Of a stretch of 47,172 bases of DNA, positions 1-7,864 are shown in pieces. Both the position numbers and the translations under genes were made by a program. Every line of letters begins with the position of its first letter. Position 1 is the first letter of the stretch. The stretch spans positions 1-47,172 of the forward strand of contig NZ_QUAK01000079.1 in assembly GCF_003429565.1 (NCBI RefSeq). The letters run 5' to 3'. The DNA is from Streptomyces triticagri. GTDB lineage: Bacteria > Actinomycetota > Actinomycetes > Streptomycetales > Streptomycetaceae. The notes beneath the pieces are model-generated. The model was not told where the DNA came from, made no database searches, and was given only the letters and a program-made list of their open reading frames with translations.

Positions 1-512
1 GGCTCGCGGAGGGGGTGGCGGACGGCAGCGGCGCCGGGGCCGAGACGGCGGCCGCGGCCGGCCCAGCCGTGGAGCCCGAGGCTGCCGCCGGGATCGAGCC
101 CGCGCCTGCGGCCGACGACGTATCCGGGGCCGCGTCCGAGGCCGAGTCCGGGTCCGCCTCCGATGACGTACCCGAGCCCGAGAACTTCCCGGGCGTCGAC
201 CCGCACCTGGGGTCCGGTTCCGTCTTCGACGCCGAGGTGCCGCCGCCGTCCCTCGACCCGTCGGCCGACGACGACTTCGCCACCGACAACCCCTACGGCG
301 AGCCCCCGGCGGAGGCCGCGCACGCCCGCCGCACCATGATCGGCCGCAGCGCCGAGGAGGTCGACCACGCGCCCCCGCACGGCCGGTACGCACCCGTGCC
401 CGCGCCCGAGGGCGGCACCGCCACCGACACCCTGCGCTGGGCGGCCCCCGTCGCGGCGATCCTCGTGGTCTCCGCCGTCGCCGCGGGCCGCATCCTGCGC
501 CGCCGCCGCTGA
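1..512 (+). CDS. Acidic membrane-anchored protein, C-terminal part (5' end outside window)
   Basis: The reading frame is open from the first bases of the window to a TGA at 510-512, so the true start probably lies upstream; the first in-window start is GTG at 15. The visible part is rich in Ala, Glu, Asp, Ser and Pro with no recognisable fold. It ends in one hydrophobic segment (about 20 residues, around AAPVAAILVVSAVAAG) followed by a short Arg tail. That layout fits a C-terminal membrane anchor with the acidic part on the other face of the membrane. I do not recognise a family. It is 45 bases upstream of the epimerase gene on the same strand. Confidence 0.6.
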   Translation, partial: LAEGVADGSGAGAETAAAAGPAVEPEAAAGIEPAPAADDVSGAASEAESGSASDDVPEPENFPGVDPHLGSGSVFDAEVPPPSLDPSADDDFATDNPYGEPPAEAAHARRTMIGRSAEEVDHAPPHGRYAPVPAPEGGTATDTLRWAAPVAAILVVSAVAAGRILRRRR

Positions 513-557
513 GGCCCGGACCGTCACGGACCCGGTGCACGCTCTAGGGTCGGGAGG

Positions 558-1355
558 GTGACCACACGAGATGACATCCTGCTGACCGCGGGCGACGTCG
601 AGCTGACCGTGCAGGCGGGCAACGGCTGCCGGGCCGGCAGCCTCCGTATCGGCGGGACCGAGGTGCTCCGCCCCGGCGACCACTACGGCAGCTTCCCGAT
701 GGTGCCGTGGTGCGGCAGGACCGAGAACGGCCGCTTCAAGAACGGCGCGCAGCTGCACCAACTCCCCGTGAACGACCCGCCGCACGCCATCCACGGCACC
801 GTCCGCGACAGCGCCTGGCGCACCGCGCACCGCACCGCGTCCGAGGCCTCGTTCACATACGACCTGGTGGACCCCTGGCCGTACAAGGGACGGGTCACGC
901 AGGTCTTCGAGCTGGCGGAGGACGCCCTGACGATCCGGCTCGGCATCGAGACGTACGACGACTCCTTCCCCGCGCAGGCCGGCTGGCACCCGTGGTTCCT
1001 GCGCCGGCTGACCGAGGACGGGCCGGACGTGACGCTCGACTTCGACGCCGCCTGGCAGGAGGAGCGCGGCGCCGACCATCTGCCGACCGGCCGCCGCATC
1101 GACCCCCGGCCGGGCCCCTGGGACGACTGCTTCGGCATGCCGGACGGCGTGGACGTCACCCTGACCTGGCCGGGACAACTCGCGATCCAGGTCACCTCGT
1201 CCGCGCAGTGGGCGGTCGTCTACGACGAGCAGCCCGAGGCCGTCTGCGTCGAGCCCCAGACCGGGCCGCCCAACGGGCTCAACACCCTGCCGCGCCTGGT
1301 CACCCCCATCGAGCCGCTCGAGACGACCACGACCTGGACCTGGCGGCGGCTCTGA
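558..1355 (+). CDS. Aldose 1-epimerase (galactose mutarotase family)
   Basis: This 265-residue protein matches aldose 1-epimerases, which interconvert alpha and beta anomers of hexoses. It has HAIHG at residues 76-80, GWHPWF around residues 142-147 (His144 in the place of a catalytic His) and CVEPQTGPPNG near residues 230-240, where Glu232 fits the catalytic base. The start is GTG at 558. A TAGGGT at 545-550 lies seven bases before it, so the transcript is probably leaderless. The gene lies upstream of pyrE and fba, but a 93-base gap with its own promoter-like signals separates it from pyrE. The family is clear; the exact sugar is not. Confidence 0.87.
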   Translation: MTTRDDILLTAGDVELTVQAGNGCRAGSLRIGGTEVLRPGDHYGSFPMVPWCGRTENGRFKNGAQLHQLPVNDPPHAIHGTVRDSAWRTAHRTASEASFTYDLVDPWPYKGRVTQVFELAEDALTIRLGIETYDDSFPAQAGWHPWFLRRLTEDGPDVTLDFDAAWQEERGADHLPTGRRIDPRPGPWDDCFGMPDGVDVTLTWPGQLAIQVTSSAQWAVVYDEQPEAVCVEPQTGPPNGLNTLPRLVTPIEPLETTTTWTWRRL

Positions 1356-1373
1356 CCTCCGGTCCGGACGGAG

Positions 1374-1406
1374 TTGTCCACAGGCCCGGTCGCGCGGTTG
1401 TCCACA
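1374..1406 (+). promoter_or_regulatory. Pair of DnaA-box-like sites upstream of pyrE
   Basis: TTGTCCACA occurs exactly at 1374-1382 and again at 1398-1406, in the same orientation and 24 bases apart. TTGTCCACA is the reported Streptomyces DnaA-box consensus. Both copies lie in the 93-base gap between the epimerase stop and the pyrE start, upstream of the likely pyrE -10. DnaA binding or control of pyrE is inferred only. Confidence 0.55.
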
Positions 1407-1434
1407 GGCTGGGCAGGCCGGTCGCCGTACGCGC

Positions 1435-1441
1435 TTAAGCT
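1435..1441 (+). promoter_or_regulatory. Likely -10 of pyrE, leaderless start
   Basis: TTAAGCT at 1435-1441 contains a TAAGCT -10-like box that ends seven bases before ATG 1449. No Shine-Dalgarno sequence precedes the ATG, so a leaderless transcript is the simplest reading. Confidence 0.4.
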
Positions 1442-1448
1442 GGCAGCC

Positions 1449-2021
1449 ATGAGCGACGTCAACGCAAGCGTGCCGACGGGCACACGGGACGATCTGCGGC
1501 AGCAGATCAAGGACAAGGCCGTGGTGCACGGCAAGGTGACCCTGTCGTCGGGCCTCGAGGCCGACTACTACGTCGACCTGCGCCGGATCACCCTGGACGG
1601 CGAGGCCGCCCCGCTGGTCGGGCAGGTGCTGCTCGACCTGACGGCGGACCTGGAGTTCGACGCGGTCGGCGGTCTGACGATGGGCGCCGACCCGGTCGCC
1701 GCATCGATGCTGCACGCCGCCGCCGCCCGCGGCCGCCGCCTCGACGCCTTCGTGGTCCGCAAGTCCGCGAAGGCGCACGGTCTGCAGCGCCGCGTCGAGG
1801 GCCCGGACATCGCGGGCCGCCGCGTCCTGGTCGTCGAGGACACCTCGACGACGGGCGGCTCCCCGCTGACCGCGGTCGAGGCGGTCCGCGAGGCCGGCGC
1901 CGAGGTCGTGGGCGTCGCGACGATCGTGGACCGGGCGACCGGCGCCGCCGAGAAGATCTCCGAGGGCGCGGGCGTCCCGTATCTCTTCGCGTACGGCAAG
2001 GACGAGCTCGGCCTGGACTGA
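1449..2021 (+). CDS. pyrE: Orotate phosphoribosyltransferase
   Basis: PyrE joins orotate and PRPP to make OMP in de novo pyrimidine synthesis. From ATG 1449 the protein is 190 residues, normal for bacterial PyrE. The PRPP-binding loop is VLVVEDTSTTGGS at residues 126-138, and VVRKSAKAHG (102-111) carries the flexible-loop lysines. An in-frame upstream start at 1374 would add 25 residues encoded across the DnaA-box pair and is unlikely; ATG 1449 sits seven bases after a -10-like box. The gene stands alone between the epimerase and fba rather than in a pyr operon. Confidence 0.93.
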   Translation: MSDVNASVPTGTRDDLRQQIKDKAVVHGKVTLSSGLEADYYVDLRRITLDGEAAPLVGQVLLDLTADLEFDAVGGLTMGADPVAASMLHAAAARGRRLDAFVVRKSAKAHGLQRRVEGPDIAGRRVLVVEDTSTTGGSPLTAVEAVREAGAEVVGVATIVDRATGAAEKISEGAGVPYLFAYGKDELGLD

Positions 2022-2092
2022 GGATGCCCACCCCGGCCCCGCGCCCGCATTCCCCGCCGCACCGGGACTGGAGCAATCCGCCGAGTCTGGAA

Positions 2093-2124
2093 GGATGGGG
2101 ACGACGATGACGTCGCCCCCATCC
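2093..2124 (+). terminator. Strong hairpin between pyrE and fba (terminator or fba leader)
   Basis: GGATGGGG (2093-2100) pairs with CCCCATCC (2117-2124), and CGACG (2102-2106) pairs with CGTCG (2111-2115) around an ATGA loop, with one mismatch between the two parts. It lies 72 bases after the pyrE stop and 59 before the fba ATG. It could end pyrE transcription or sit in the fba 5' UTR; there is no clear U-tract. Confidence 0.5.
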
Positions 2125-2183
2125 GGTGCGGGGCCCGGTCCGGGCCACCCGGCACTCACACGCACATCACAAGGAGCGGTCAG

Positions 2184-3206
2184 ATGCCCATCGCAACTCC
2201 CGAGGTCTACAACGAGATGCTCGACCGGGCAAAGGCGGGCAAATTCGCCTACCCGGCCATCAATGTGACCTCTTCGCAGACGCTGCACGCCGCCCTGCGC
2301 GGCTTCGCGGAGGCGGAGAGCGACGGCATCATCCAGATCTCCACGGGCGGCGCGGAGTTCCTGGGCGGCCAGTACAGCAAGGACATGGTGACGGGCGCGG
2401 TCGCGCTCGCCGAGTACGCGCACATCGTCGCGAAGAAGTACCCCGTCACGGTCGCCCTGCACACCGACCACTGCCCGAAGGACAAGCTCGACGGGTACGT
2501 CCGGCCGCTGCTCGACATCTCCGCGGAGCGGGTCGCCAAGGGCGAGAACCCGCTGTTCCAGTCCCACATGTGGGACGGCTCCGCGGAGACCCTCGCGGAC
2601 AACCTGGCCATCGGCCAGGAGCTGCTCGCCAAGGCCGTCGCCGCGAAGATCATCCTCGAGGTCGAGATCACCCCGACCGGCGGCGAGGAGGACGGCGTCA
2701 CCCACGAGATCAACGACGAGCTGTACACGACGGTCGACGACGCGCTCCGCACGGCGGAGGCGCTCGGCCTCGGCGACAAGGGCCGGTACCTGCTCGCCGC
2801 GTCCTTCGGCAATGTGCACGGCGTCTACAAGCCGGGCAATGTCGTCCTTCGTCCCGAGCTCCTCAAGGACCTGCAGCAGGGCGTCGGTGAGAAGTACGGC
2901 AAGTCTTCGCCGTTCGACTTCGTCTTCCACGGCGGCTCCGGCTCCACGGCCGAGGAGATCGCGACGGCGCTGGAGAACGGCGTCGTGAAGATGAACCTGG
3001 ACACGGACACGCAGTACGCGTTCACGCGGCCCGTGGCGGACCACATGTTCAAGAACTACGACGGCGTCCTGAAGGTCGACGGCGAGGTCGGCAACAAGAA
3101 GGTCTACGACCCCCGGACGTGGGGGAAGCTGGCCGAGGCGGGCATGGCGGCCAGGGTCGCGGAGGCGTGTGGAGCGCTGCGCTCCACGGGGACGCGGATC
3201 AAGTAG
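2184..3206 (+). CDS. fba: Class II fructose-bisphosphate aldolase
   Basis: This 340-residue zinc aldolase splits fructose 1,6-bisphosphate into DHAP and glyceraldehyde 3-phosphate in glycolysis and gluconeogenesis. Zinc and active-site motifs are ALHTDHCP (residues 91-98, His93, Asp95, His96), ILEVEITPTGG (from 157), NVHGVYKPGN (210-219, His212), VFHGGSGS (247-254, His249) and MNLDTDTQ (270-277). AAGGAG lies about 10 bases before ATG 2184. It has the length and features of the long class IIA type. The PTS gene downstream is separated by 338 bases of repeats, so the two are probably not co-transcribed. Confidence 0.96.
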   Translation: MPIATPEVYNEMLDRAKAGKFAYPAINVTSSQTLHAALRGFAEAESDGIIQISTGGAEFLGGQYSKDMVTGAVALAEYAHIVAKKYPVTVALHTDHCPKDKLDGYVRPLLDISAERVAKGENPLFQSHMWDGSAETLADNLAIGQELLAKAVAAKIILEVEITPTGGEEDGVTHEINDELYTTVDDALRTAEALGLGDKGRYLLAASFGNVHGVYKPGNVVLRPELLKDLQQGVGEKYGKSSPFDFVFHGGSGSTAEEIATALENGVVKMNLDTDTQYAFTRPVADHMFKNYDGVLKVDGEVGNKKVYDPRTWGKLAEAGMAARVAEACGALRSTGTRIK

Positions 3207-3264
3207 TCGAAGGGCCTCGGCCCTTCACCTCGCTGCTGACGGTCAGCCCGTCGGGCGCCAGTTT

Positions 3265-3398
3265 CAGCCTGTCCGGCGTTTGAGGACGAGGCCGCCAGGC
3301 CGATCGGCCTGGAGCCGCCACGGGGCACCGCCCCGGACCCCGCTCCTCGAACGCCGGAGGGGCTGAATAAAAGATGTCCTCAAACGCCGGACGGGCTG
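3265..3398. repeat. Inverted copies of a Streptomyces-type intergenic repeat (fba-PTS gap)
   Basis: The 338-base gap after fba holds a 23-base element, CAGCCTGTCCGGCGTTTG plus AGGAC, at 3265-3287 and its near-exact inverse at 3376-3398. A degenerate inverse copy lies at about 3344-3364 (CCTCGAACGCCGGAGGGG). Between the arms are GC-rich dyads such as AGGCCGATCGGCCT. The long inverted pair could fold and end fba transcription. Related copies lie at 6346-6398 and about 44505-44566. I see no gene in the gap apart from a possible true 5' end of the PTS gene at 3490. Confidence 0.7.
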
Positions 3399-3544
3399 GT
3401 TGGTGCCGGGCGGCCCCGAGATATCGGAGCGGTCTCACTTTGTGGGCGACGCTTGCGTCGCAGACATGGGAACGCGGAGGGTGACAACGATGTCGGGCGC
3501 CGCCGCGCAGGCGCCGGAACAACCCCTCACGAAAGCGCCCCCAC

Positions 3545-5167
3545 GTGAAGAAGACCAAGGCCGCGCTCTGGGAGTTTCTCCAGGGCCTCGGCAAGACGTT
3601 CATGCTCCCGGTCGCGCTGCTCGCGTTCTGCGGCATCATGCTCGGCATCGGCTCCTCGCTCTCCAGCGAGGCCGTCACCGACAATCTGACCTTCCTGCAG
3701 GGCCAGGGCTTCCACATCGTGTTCACCTGGATGGCGAACACGGGCCTGGTCGCCTTCAACTTCCTGCCGGTCCTCTTCGCGATGGCCATCCCGCTCGGCC
3801 TCGCGCGCGAGGACAAGGGCGTCGCCGCGTTCTCCGGCTTCGTCGGCTTCGCCGCGATGAACCTCGCGGTCAACTTCTTCCTCACCGCCCGTGGCGTGGA
3901 TCTCGAGGACGAGAAGGAGATCGCGCACTACGGCATCGCCGACGTGCTCGGCGTGCAGTCCATCGACACGGGCCTGCTCGGCGCCGTCGCGGTCGGCATC
4001 ATCGTGGCCGTACTGCACCGCCGCTTCCGGGCCCAGCGGATGCCGGACGCGCTCGCGTTCTTCGGCGGTCTGCGCTTCGTCCCGATCGTCTCGGCACTGG
4101 TGCTGAGCATCGCCGGCCTGCTGATCCCGATCGTCTGGCCGGTCTTCAACTCCTGGATCACCGCGGTCGGCCGCGGCATCGGGCACACCGGGGTCTTCGG
4201 GCCGTTCTTCTTCGGCATGGGCGAGGTGCTCCTTCGCCCGGTCGGTCTGCACCACATCCTGGTGGCGATGTTCCGCTTCACCGATGTCGGCGGCTCCGGC
4301 GCGGTCTGCGGGGACCAGGTCAGCGGCGCGCTCAACATGTTCTACGCCCAGCTGAACTGCTCCTCCGCGCCGAACGCCGACGTCACCTCCGCCACCCACT
4401 TCCTGTCCCAGGGCAAGATGGCGGCCTATCTCGGCGGTCTGCCCGGCGCCGCGCTCGCCATGTACCACTGCGCGAAGCGCGCGATGCGCCCGGAGATCAA
4501 GGCGCTGCTCATCTCCGGTGTGGTGGCCTGTGTGGTCGGCGGCATCACCGAGCCGCTCGAGTTCCTGTTCCTGTTCATCGCGCCCTGGCTGTATCTGATC
4601 CACGCCGTCCTGGTCGGTCTGGGCTTCCTGACGGCGGCGGTGCTCGGGGTGTTCATCGGCAACACCGACGGCAATGTCATTGACTGGCTGGTCTTCGGCG
4701 TCCTGCAGGGCACGACCACGAAGTGGTACCTGGTGCCGGTGATCGCGGGCGTGTGGTTCGCGGTGTACTACTTCCTCTTCCGCTGGGCGATCAAGCGCTT
4801 CGACCTCAAGACGCCGGGGCGCGAGGACGACGACCCCGCGGATGAAGCGGATGACACGGAGGAAGCTGCCGCGGACGAGGACGCTTCCGCGGAGGACGGC
4901 AAGGCTCCCGAGCTGGTGGCCGGCCAGTACGACCCGGCCGCGATCCTGGCGGCGATCGGCGGCGCGGACAACATCACGTCCCTGGACAACTGCATCACCC
5001 GCCTGCGGATGACCGTCGAGGACGCGGACCGCCTCGACGAGGCCCGTCTGAAGAAGCTCGGCGCGGTCGGTGTGATCAAGCTCGACCAGCAGACCGTGCA
5101 GGTCATCATCGGGCCGCAGGTGCAGTCCGTGAAGGACGCCATCGCCAAGCTGCTCCCGGTGGGCTGA
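3545..5167 (+). CDS. PTS permease EIIC-EIIB, glucose/maltose (MalX-like) class
   Basis: The protein imports and phosphorylates a sugar using phosphate from HPr and EIIA. Residues 10 to about 410 form a multi-pass EIIC domain of the glucose class. An acidic linker (about 425-455, rich in Asp, Glu and Ala) leads to an EIIB domain whose phospho-cysteine is Cys483 in SLDNCITRLRM. No EIIA domain is fused, as in MalX. The downstream gene is MalY-like, four bases away, which supports a malX/malY assignment; the sugar is unknown. The start is doubtful. GTG 3545 has only a weak ribosome site, while ATG 3490 has a good one (GGAGGG) but is one base out of frame; removing one C from the run at 3538-3542 would join them. 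Confidence 0.85.
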   Translation: MKKTKAALWEFLQGLGKTFMLPVALLAFCGIMLGIGSSLSSEAVTDNLTFLQGQGFHIVFTWMANTGLVAFNFLPVLFAMAIPLGLAREDKGVAAFSGFVGFAAMNLAVNFFLTARGVDLEDEKEIAHYGIADVLGVQSIDTGLLGAVAVGIIVAVLHRRFRAQRMPDALAFFGGLRFVPIVSALVLSIAGLLIPIVWPVFNSWITAVGRGIGHTGVFGPFFFGMGEVLLRPVGLHHILVAMFRFTDVGGSGAVCGDQVSGALNMFYAQLNCSSAPNADVTSATHFLSQGKMAAYLGGLPGAALAMYHCAKRAMRPEIKALLISGVVACVVGGITEPLEFLFLFIAPWLYLIHAVLVGLGFLTAAVLGVFIGNTDGNVIDWLVFGVLQGTTTKWYLVPVIAGVWFAVYYFLFRWAIKRFDLKTPGREDDDPADEADDTEEAAADEDASAEDGKAPELVAGQYDPAAILAAIGGADNITSLDNCITRLRMTVEDADRLDEARLKKLGAVGVIKLDQQTVQVIIGPQVQSVKDAIAKLLPVG

Positions 5168-5171
5168 TCCC

Positions 5172-6338
5172 GTGTCCGGCCGCCCGTCCCCAAGCCCCGC
5201 GTACGACTTCGACACCCCCGTCGACCGGCACGGCACCTGGTGCACGCAGTGGGACTACGTCGAGGACCGTTTCGGCGTACCGGATCTGCTGCCGTTCACG
5301 ATCTCCGACATGGACTTCGAGACGGCTCCCGAGGTCCTGGCCGCCCTGCGCAGCCGCCTCGAGCACGGGGTCCTCGGCTATTCGCGGTGGCGGCACGAGG
5401 ACTTCCTCGGCGCGGTGCGGCACTGGTACGCGACCCGGCACGACACGGACGTCGACCCGGAGTCCGTGGTCTACGGGCCGTCGGTGATCTACCAGGTCGC
5501 GCAGTTGCTCAAGCTCTGGGCGCGGCCGGGCGACGGGGTCGTCACGCATACGCCGGCGTACGACGCGTTCCCGAAGACGGTCGAGGCGAACGGGCTGCGG
5601 CTGCGGGGCTGCCCGGTCGGTGACCTCGCCGAGCTGGAGCGGCTCCTCGCGCTGCCGGACACCTCGGTCCTGCTGCTGTGCTCGCCGCACAACCCGACGG
5701 GGCACGTGTGGACCGCGGACGAGCTGCGGACCATGGCGGAACTGTGTGCGCGGCACGGGGTGGCGGTGATCTCGGACGAGATCCATGCGGATCTGGTCCA
5801 CCCGCCGCACCGGCACCTGCCGTGGGCCCGCTTCGGTACGGGACGCTGGGCGGTCGTCACCTCGGCCTCGAAGTCGTTCAACATCCCTGCGCTGACGGGG
5901 AGTTACGGGATCATCGGCGATGCGGAGTCGCGGGAGGGCTATCTCCGGGCGCTGAAGGACGCGGACGGTCTGTCGTCGCCGGCGGTCCTGTCGATCGTCG
6001 GGCACATCGCGGCGTACCGGGAGGGCGGTCCCTGGCTGGACGCGCTCGGGTCGTATCTGCGGGGCAATCTGGAGCTGGTCCGCGAGCGGCTCGACGCGGC
6101 GTTCCCCCAGCTCGGCTGGCGGCCGCCGGAGGCGGGGTACCTCGCGTGGATCGACCTGCGGTCACTCGGGGGCGACGACGAGCGCTTGCAGCGCAGGCTG
6201 ATCGCGGAGGAAAAGGTCGCGATCATGCCAGGTACGACGTACGGCTGCGCCGGGCATGTGCGGCTGAATGTGGGGTGCCCACGGTCGAAGGTGGACGCCG
6301 GCGTCCAAGCGCTCATCCGCGGTGTGCGGGCCGGTTGA
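5172..6338 (+). CDS. PLP-dependent C-S lyase / aminotransferase, MalY/PatB-like
   Basis: A 388-residue fold-type I PLP enzyme. PHNPTG lies at 172-177, SDEIHADL at 201-208 (Asp202 to the pyridine nitrogen), TSASKSFN at 230-237 with the Schiff-base Lys234, and HVRLNVGCP near the C-terminus carries the carboxylate-binding Arg. The IS(D/E)DFE-type motif near residue 45 and SDEIH are typical of the cystathionine beta-lyase MalY/PatB family. In E. coli MalY follows malX and also binds the regulator MalT; no MalT is seen here. GTG 5172 follows the PTS stop by four bases, so the two genes are probably co-transcribed. The natural substrate is unknown. Confidence 0.85.
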   Translation: MSGRPSPSPAYDFDTPVDRHGTWCTQWDYVEDRFGVPDLLPFTISDMDFETAPEVLAALRSRLEHGVLGYSRWRHEDFLGAVRHWYATRHDTDVDPESVVYGPSVIYQVAQLLKLWARPGDGVVTHTPAYDAFPKTVEANGLRLRGCPVGDLAELERLLALPDTSVLLLCSPHNPTGHVWTADELRTMAELCARHGVAVISDEIHADLVHPPHRHLPWARFGTGRWAVVTSASKSFNIPALTGSYGIIGDAESREGYLRALKDADGLSSPAVLSIVGHIAAYREGGPWLDALGSYLRGNLELVRERLDAAFPQLGWRPPEAGYLAWIDLRSLGGDDERLQRRLIAEEKVAIMPGTTYGCAGHVRLNVGCPRSKVDAGVQALIRGVRAG

Positions 6339-6405
6339 AAAGATCGTCCTCAAACGCCGGACGGGCTGGAAAATCCAGCCCGTCCGGCGTTTGAGGACAA
6401 TCTTT
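6339..6405. terminator. Long bidirectional hairpin terminator built from the intergenic repeat
   Basis: Starting one base after the malY-like stop, AAAGAT plus the repeat arm (to 6370) pairs with the repeat arm plus ATCTTT (6374-6405). The stem is about 32 base pairs with a single C/A mismatch and a three-base AAA loop. Both ends carry A/T-rich runs, so it can terminate from either side. The second arm overlaps the stop codon of the convergent DUF3151 gene. Confidence 0.85.
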
Positions 6406-6823
6406 AGAGCTTGAGCTCGGCGTAAGCCTCTTCGCTGCTGTCTGCCAAAAAGACCCGGCACCGCTCCGCCTCATCCGTCTCACCGATCGCCGAAGCGGCC
6501 CGCGCCAGCGCGGCGAGGCACCGCAGGAATCCCCGGTTCGGCCGGTGGCTCCACGGCACCGGCCCGTGCCCCTTCCAGCCGGCCCGCCGCAGCGCGTCGA
6601 GCCCGCGGTGGTACCCGGTGCGGGCGTACGCGTACGACTCCACGACGCGCTCCGCGGCGAACGCGTCGTCGGCGAGCATCGCCCAGGCGAGCGAGAAGGT
6701 GGGGAAGTCGGCGGCGACCTTCTCGGGCGGCGCGGACTCCTCGCCGAGCAGCCGGTACGCCTCCTCGTTCTCCGGCAGGAGGGTCGGTTCGGGGCCGCCG
6801 AGCAGGTTCTTGTGAGTCGTCAT
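6404..6823 (-). CDS. DUF3151 family protein
   Basis: This 139-residue soluble protein matches the actinobacterial DUF3151 family by length and by its start (HKNLLGGPEPTLLPE). Further features are FPTFSLAWAMLAD around residues 40-52 and a helical second half with many Arg and Ala (GLDALRRAGWKGHGPVPW). It has no signal peptide or membrane segment. Its role is unknown. It is convergent with the malX/malY pair and divergent from the tryptophan dioxygenase gene, with a 185-base gap between the two starts. Confidence 0.8.
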   Translation of the reverse strand: MTTHKNLLGGPEPTLLPENEEAYRLLGEESAPPEKVAADFPTFSLAWAMLADDAFAAERVVESYAYARTGYHRGLDALRRAGWKGHGPVPWSHRPNRGFLRCLAALARAASAIGETDEAERCRVFLADSSEEAYAELKL

Positions 6824-7008
6824 GCCGCAAGTCTGCCACTGCCCGGCGGGGCGACCGCGACCGCCGGGAGGCCCCCGTGGCCGCGGGCTGACCAGGCGGG
6901 CCTTGCCCTTTTCCGGTTACGTTGCCGAAGATGCCGGTGGGGACCGGGGCCCCCGTGCCGGCTTCGGCAGGGGCGGACCGCTACCCGGCACGTATCAAGG
7001 AGACAGCG

Positions 7009-7830
7009 ATGTCCCACGACGCGGAAACTCCGCATCTCGACTTCGCGGGTACCACCCCTTACGAGGACTACGTCCAGGCGGACGTCCTCACCCACCTCCA
7101 GCACCCTCTTTCGGACGATCCCGGAGAGATGGTCTTCCTGGTCACCACCCAGGTCATGGAGCTGTGGTTCACCGTCATCGTCCACGAGTGGGAGACCGCG
7201 GCCCGCGCGCTCGCCTCGGACGACATACCCACCGCGGTCGCCGCGCTGAAGCGCAGCGTCCGCGAGCTGGAGGCCCTGAACGCCTCCTGGAAGCCGCTCG
7301 GCCAGCTGACCCCGGCCCAGTTCAACTCGTATCGCAGCGCGCTCGGCGAGGGCTCCGGATTCCAGTCGGCGATGTACCGGCGGATGGAGTTCCTGCTCGC
7401 CGAGAAGTCCGCCTCGATGCTCGTACCGCACCGGGGCGCCCCGCGTGTGCATGCCGAGCTGGAGAAGGCGCTGCACGAGCCGAGCCTGTACGACGAGACG
7501 CTGCGGCTGCTCGCCCGCCGCGGCCACGCGGTCCCCGAGTCGGTCACCGAGCGGGACGTCTCGCAGCGCTACGAGCCCTCGCCCGAGGTGGAGGCGGTGT
7601 GGGCGGAGATCTACTCCGGTGACGAGAGCGACGAACTGGCCCGGCTCGGCGAGGCGTTGACGGATGTCGGGGAGCTGGTGTGGCGCTGGCGCAACGACCA
7701 TCTGGTGGCGACCAGGCGGGCGATGGGCTCCAAGGCGGGCACGGGCGGCTCCGCGGGCGTGGCCTGGCTGGAGAAACGTGCCGTCAAAAACGTCTTCCCC
7801 GAGCTGTGGACGGCGCGCAGCCATGTCTGA
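7009..7830 (+). CDS. kynA: Tryptophan 2,3-dioxygenase
   Basis: This heme enzyme oxidises L-tryptophan to N-formylkynurenine, the first step of the kynurenine pathway. AAGGAG at 6997-7002 precedes ATG 7009, giving 273 residues. FNSYRSALGEGSGFQS carries the substrate-binding Arg region; WRNDHLVATRRAMG holds the likely proximal heme His231, followed by the family motif KAGTGGSAG. One oddity: where characterised enzymes have HQ..ELW (the active-site His), this protein reads TTQVMELW (Thr47). Kynureninase starts 35 bases downstream, so the genes probably form an operon. Confidence 0.92.
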   Translation: MSHDAETPHLDFAGTTPYEDYVQADVLTHLQHPLSDDPGEMVFLVTTQVMELWFTVIVHEWETAARALASDDIPTAVAALKRSVRELEALNASWKPLGQLTPAQFNSYRSALGEGSGFQSAMYRRMEFLLAEKSASMLVPHRGAPRVHAELEKALHEPSLYDETLRLLARRGHAVPESVTERDVSQRYEPSPEVEAVWAEIYSGDESDELARLGEALTDVGELVWRWRNDHLVATRRAMGSKAGTGGSAGVAWLEKRAVKNVFPELWTARSHV

Positions 7831-7864
7831 GCCGTCGTACGGACACCGGGAAGGAGGGCATTCC

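Noticed and set aside
3527..5245. A 572-codon open frame antisense to the PTS gene
   Set aside because: Composition (Asp/Glu/Arg/His-rich, repetitive) is typical of the mirror frame of a GC-rich gene; no ribosome site and no domain.
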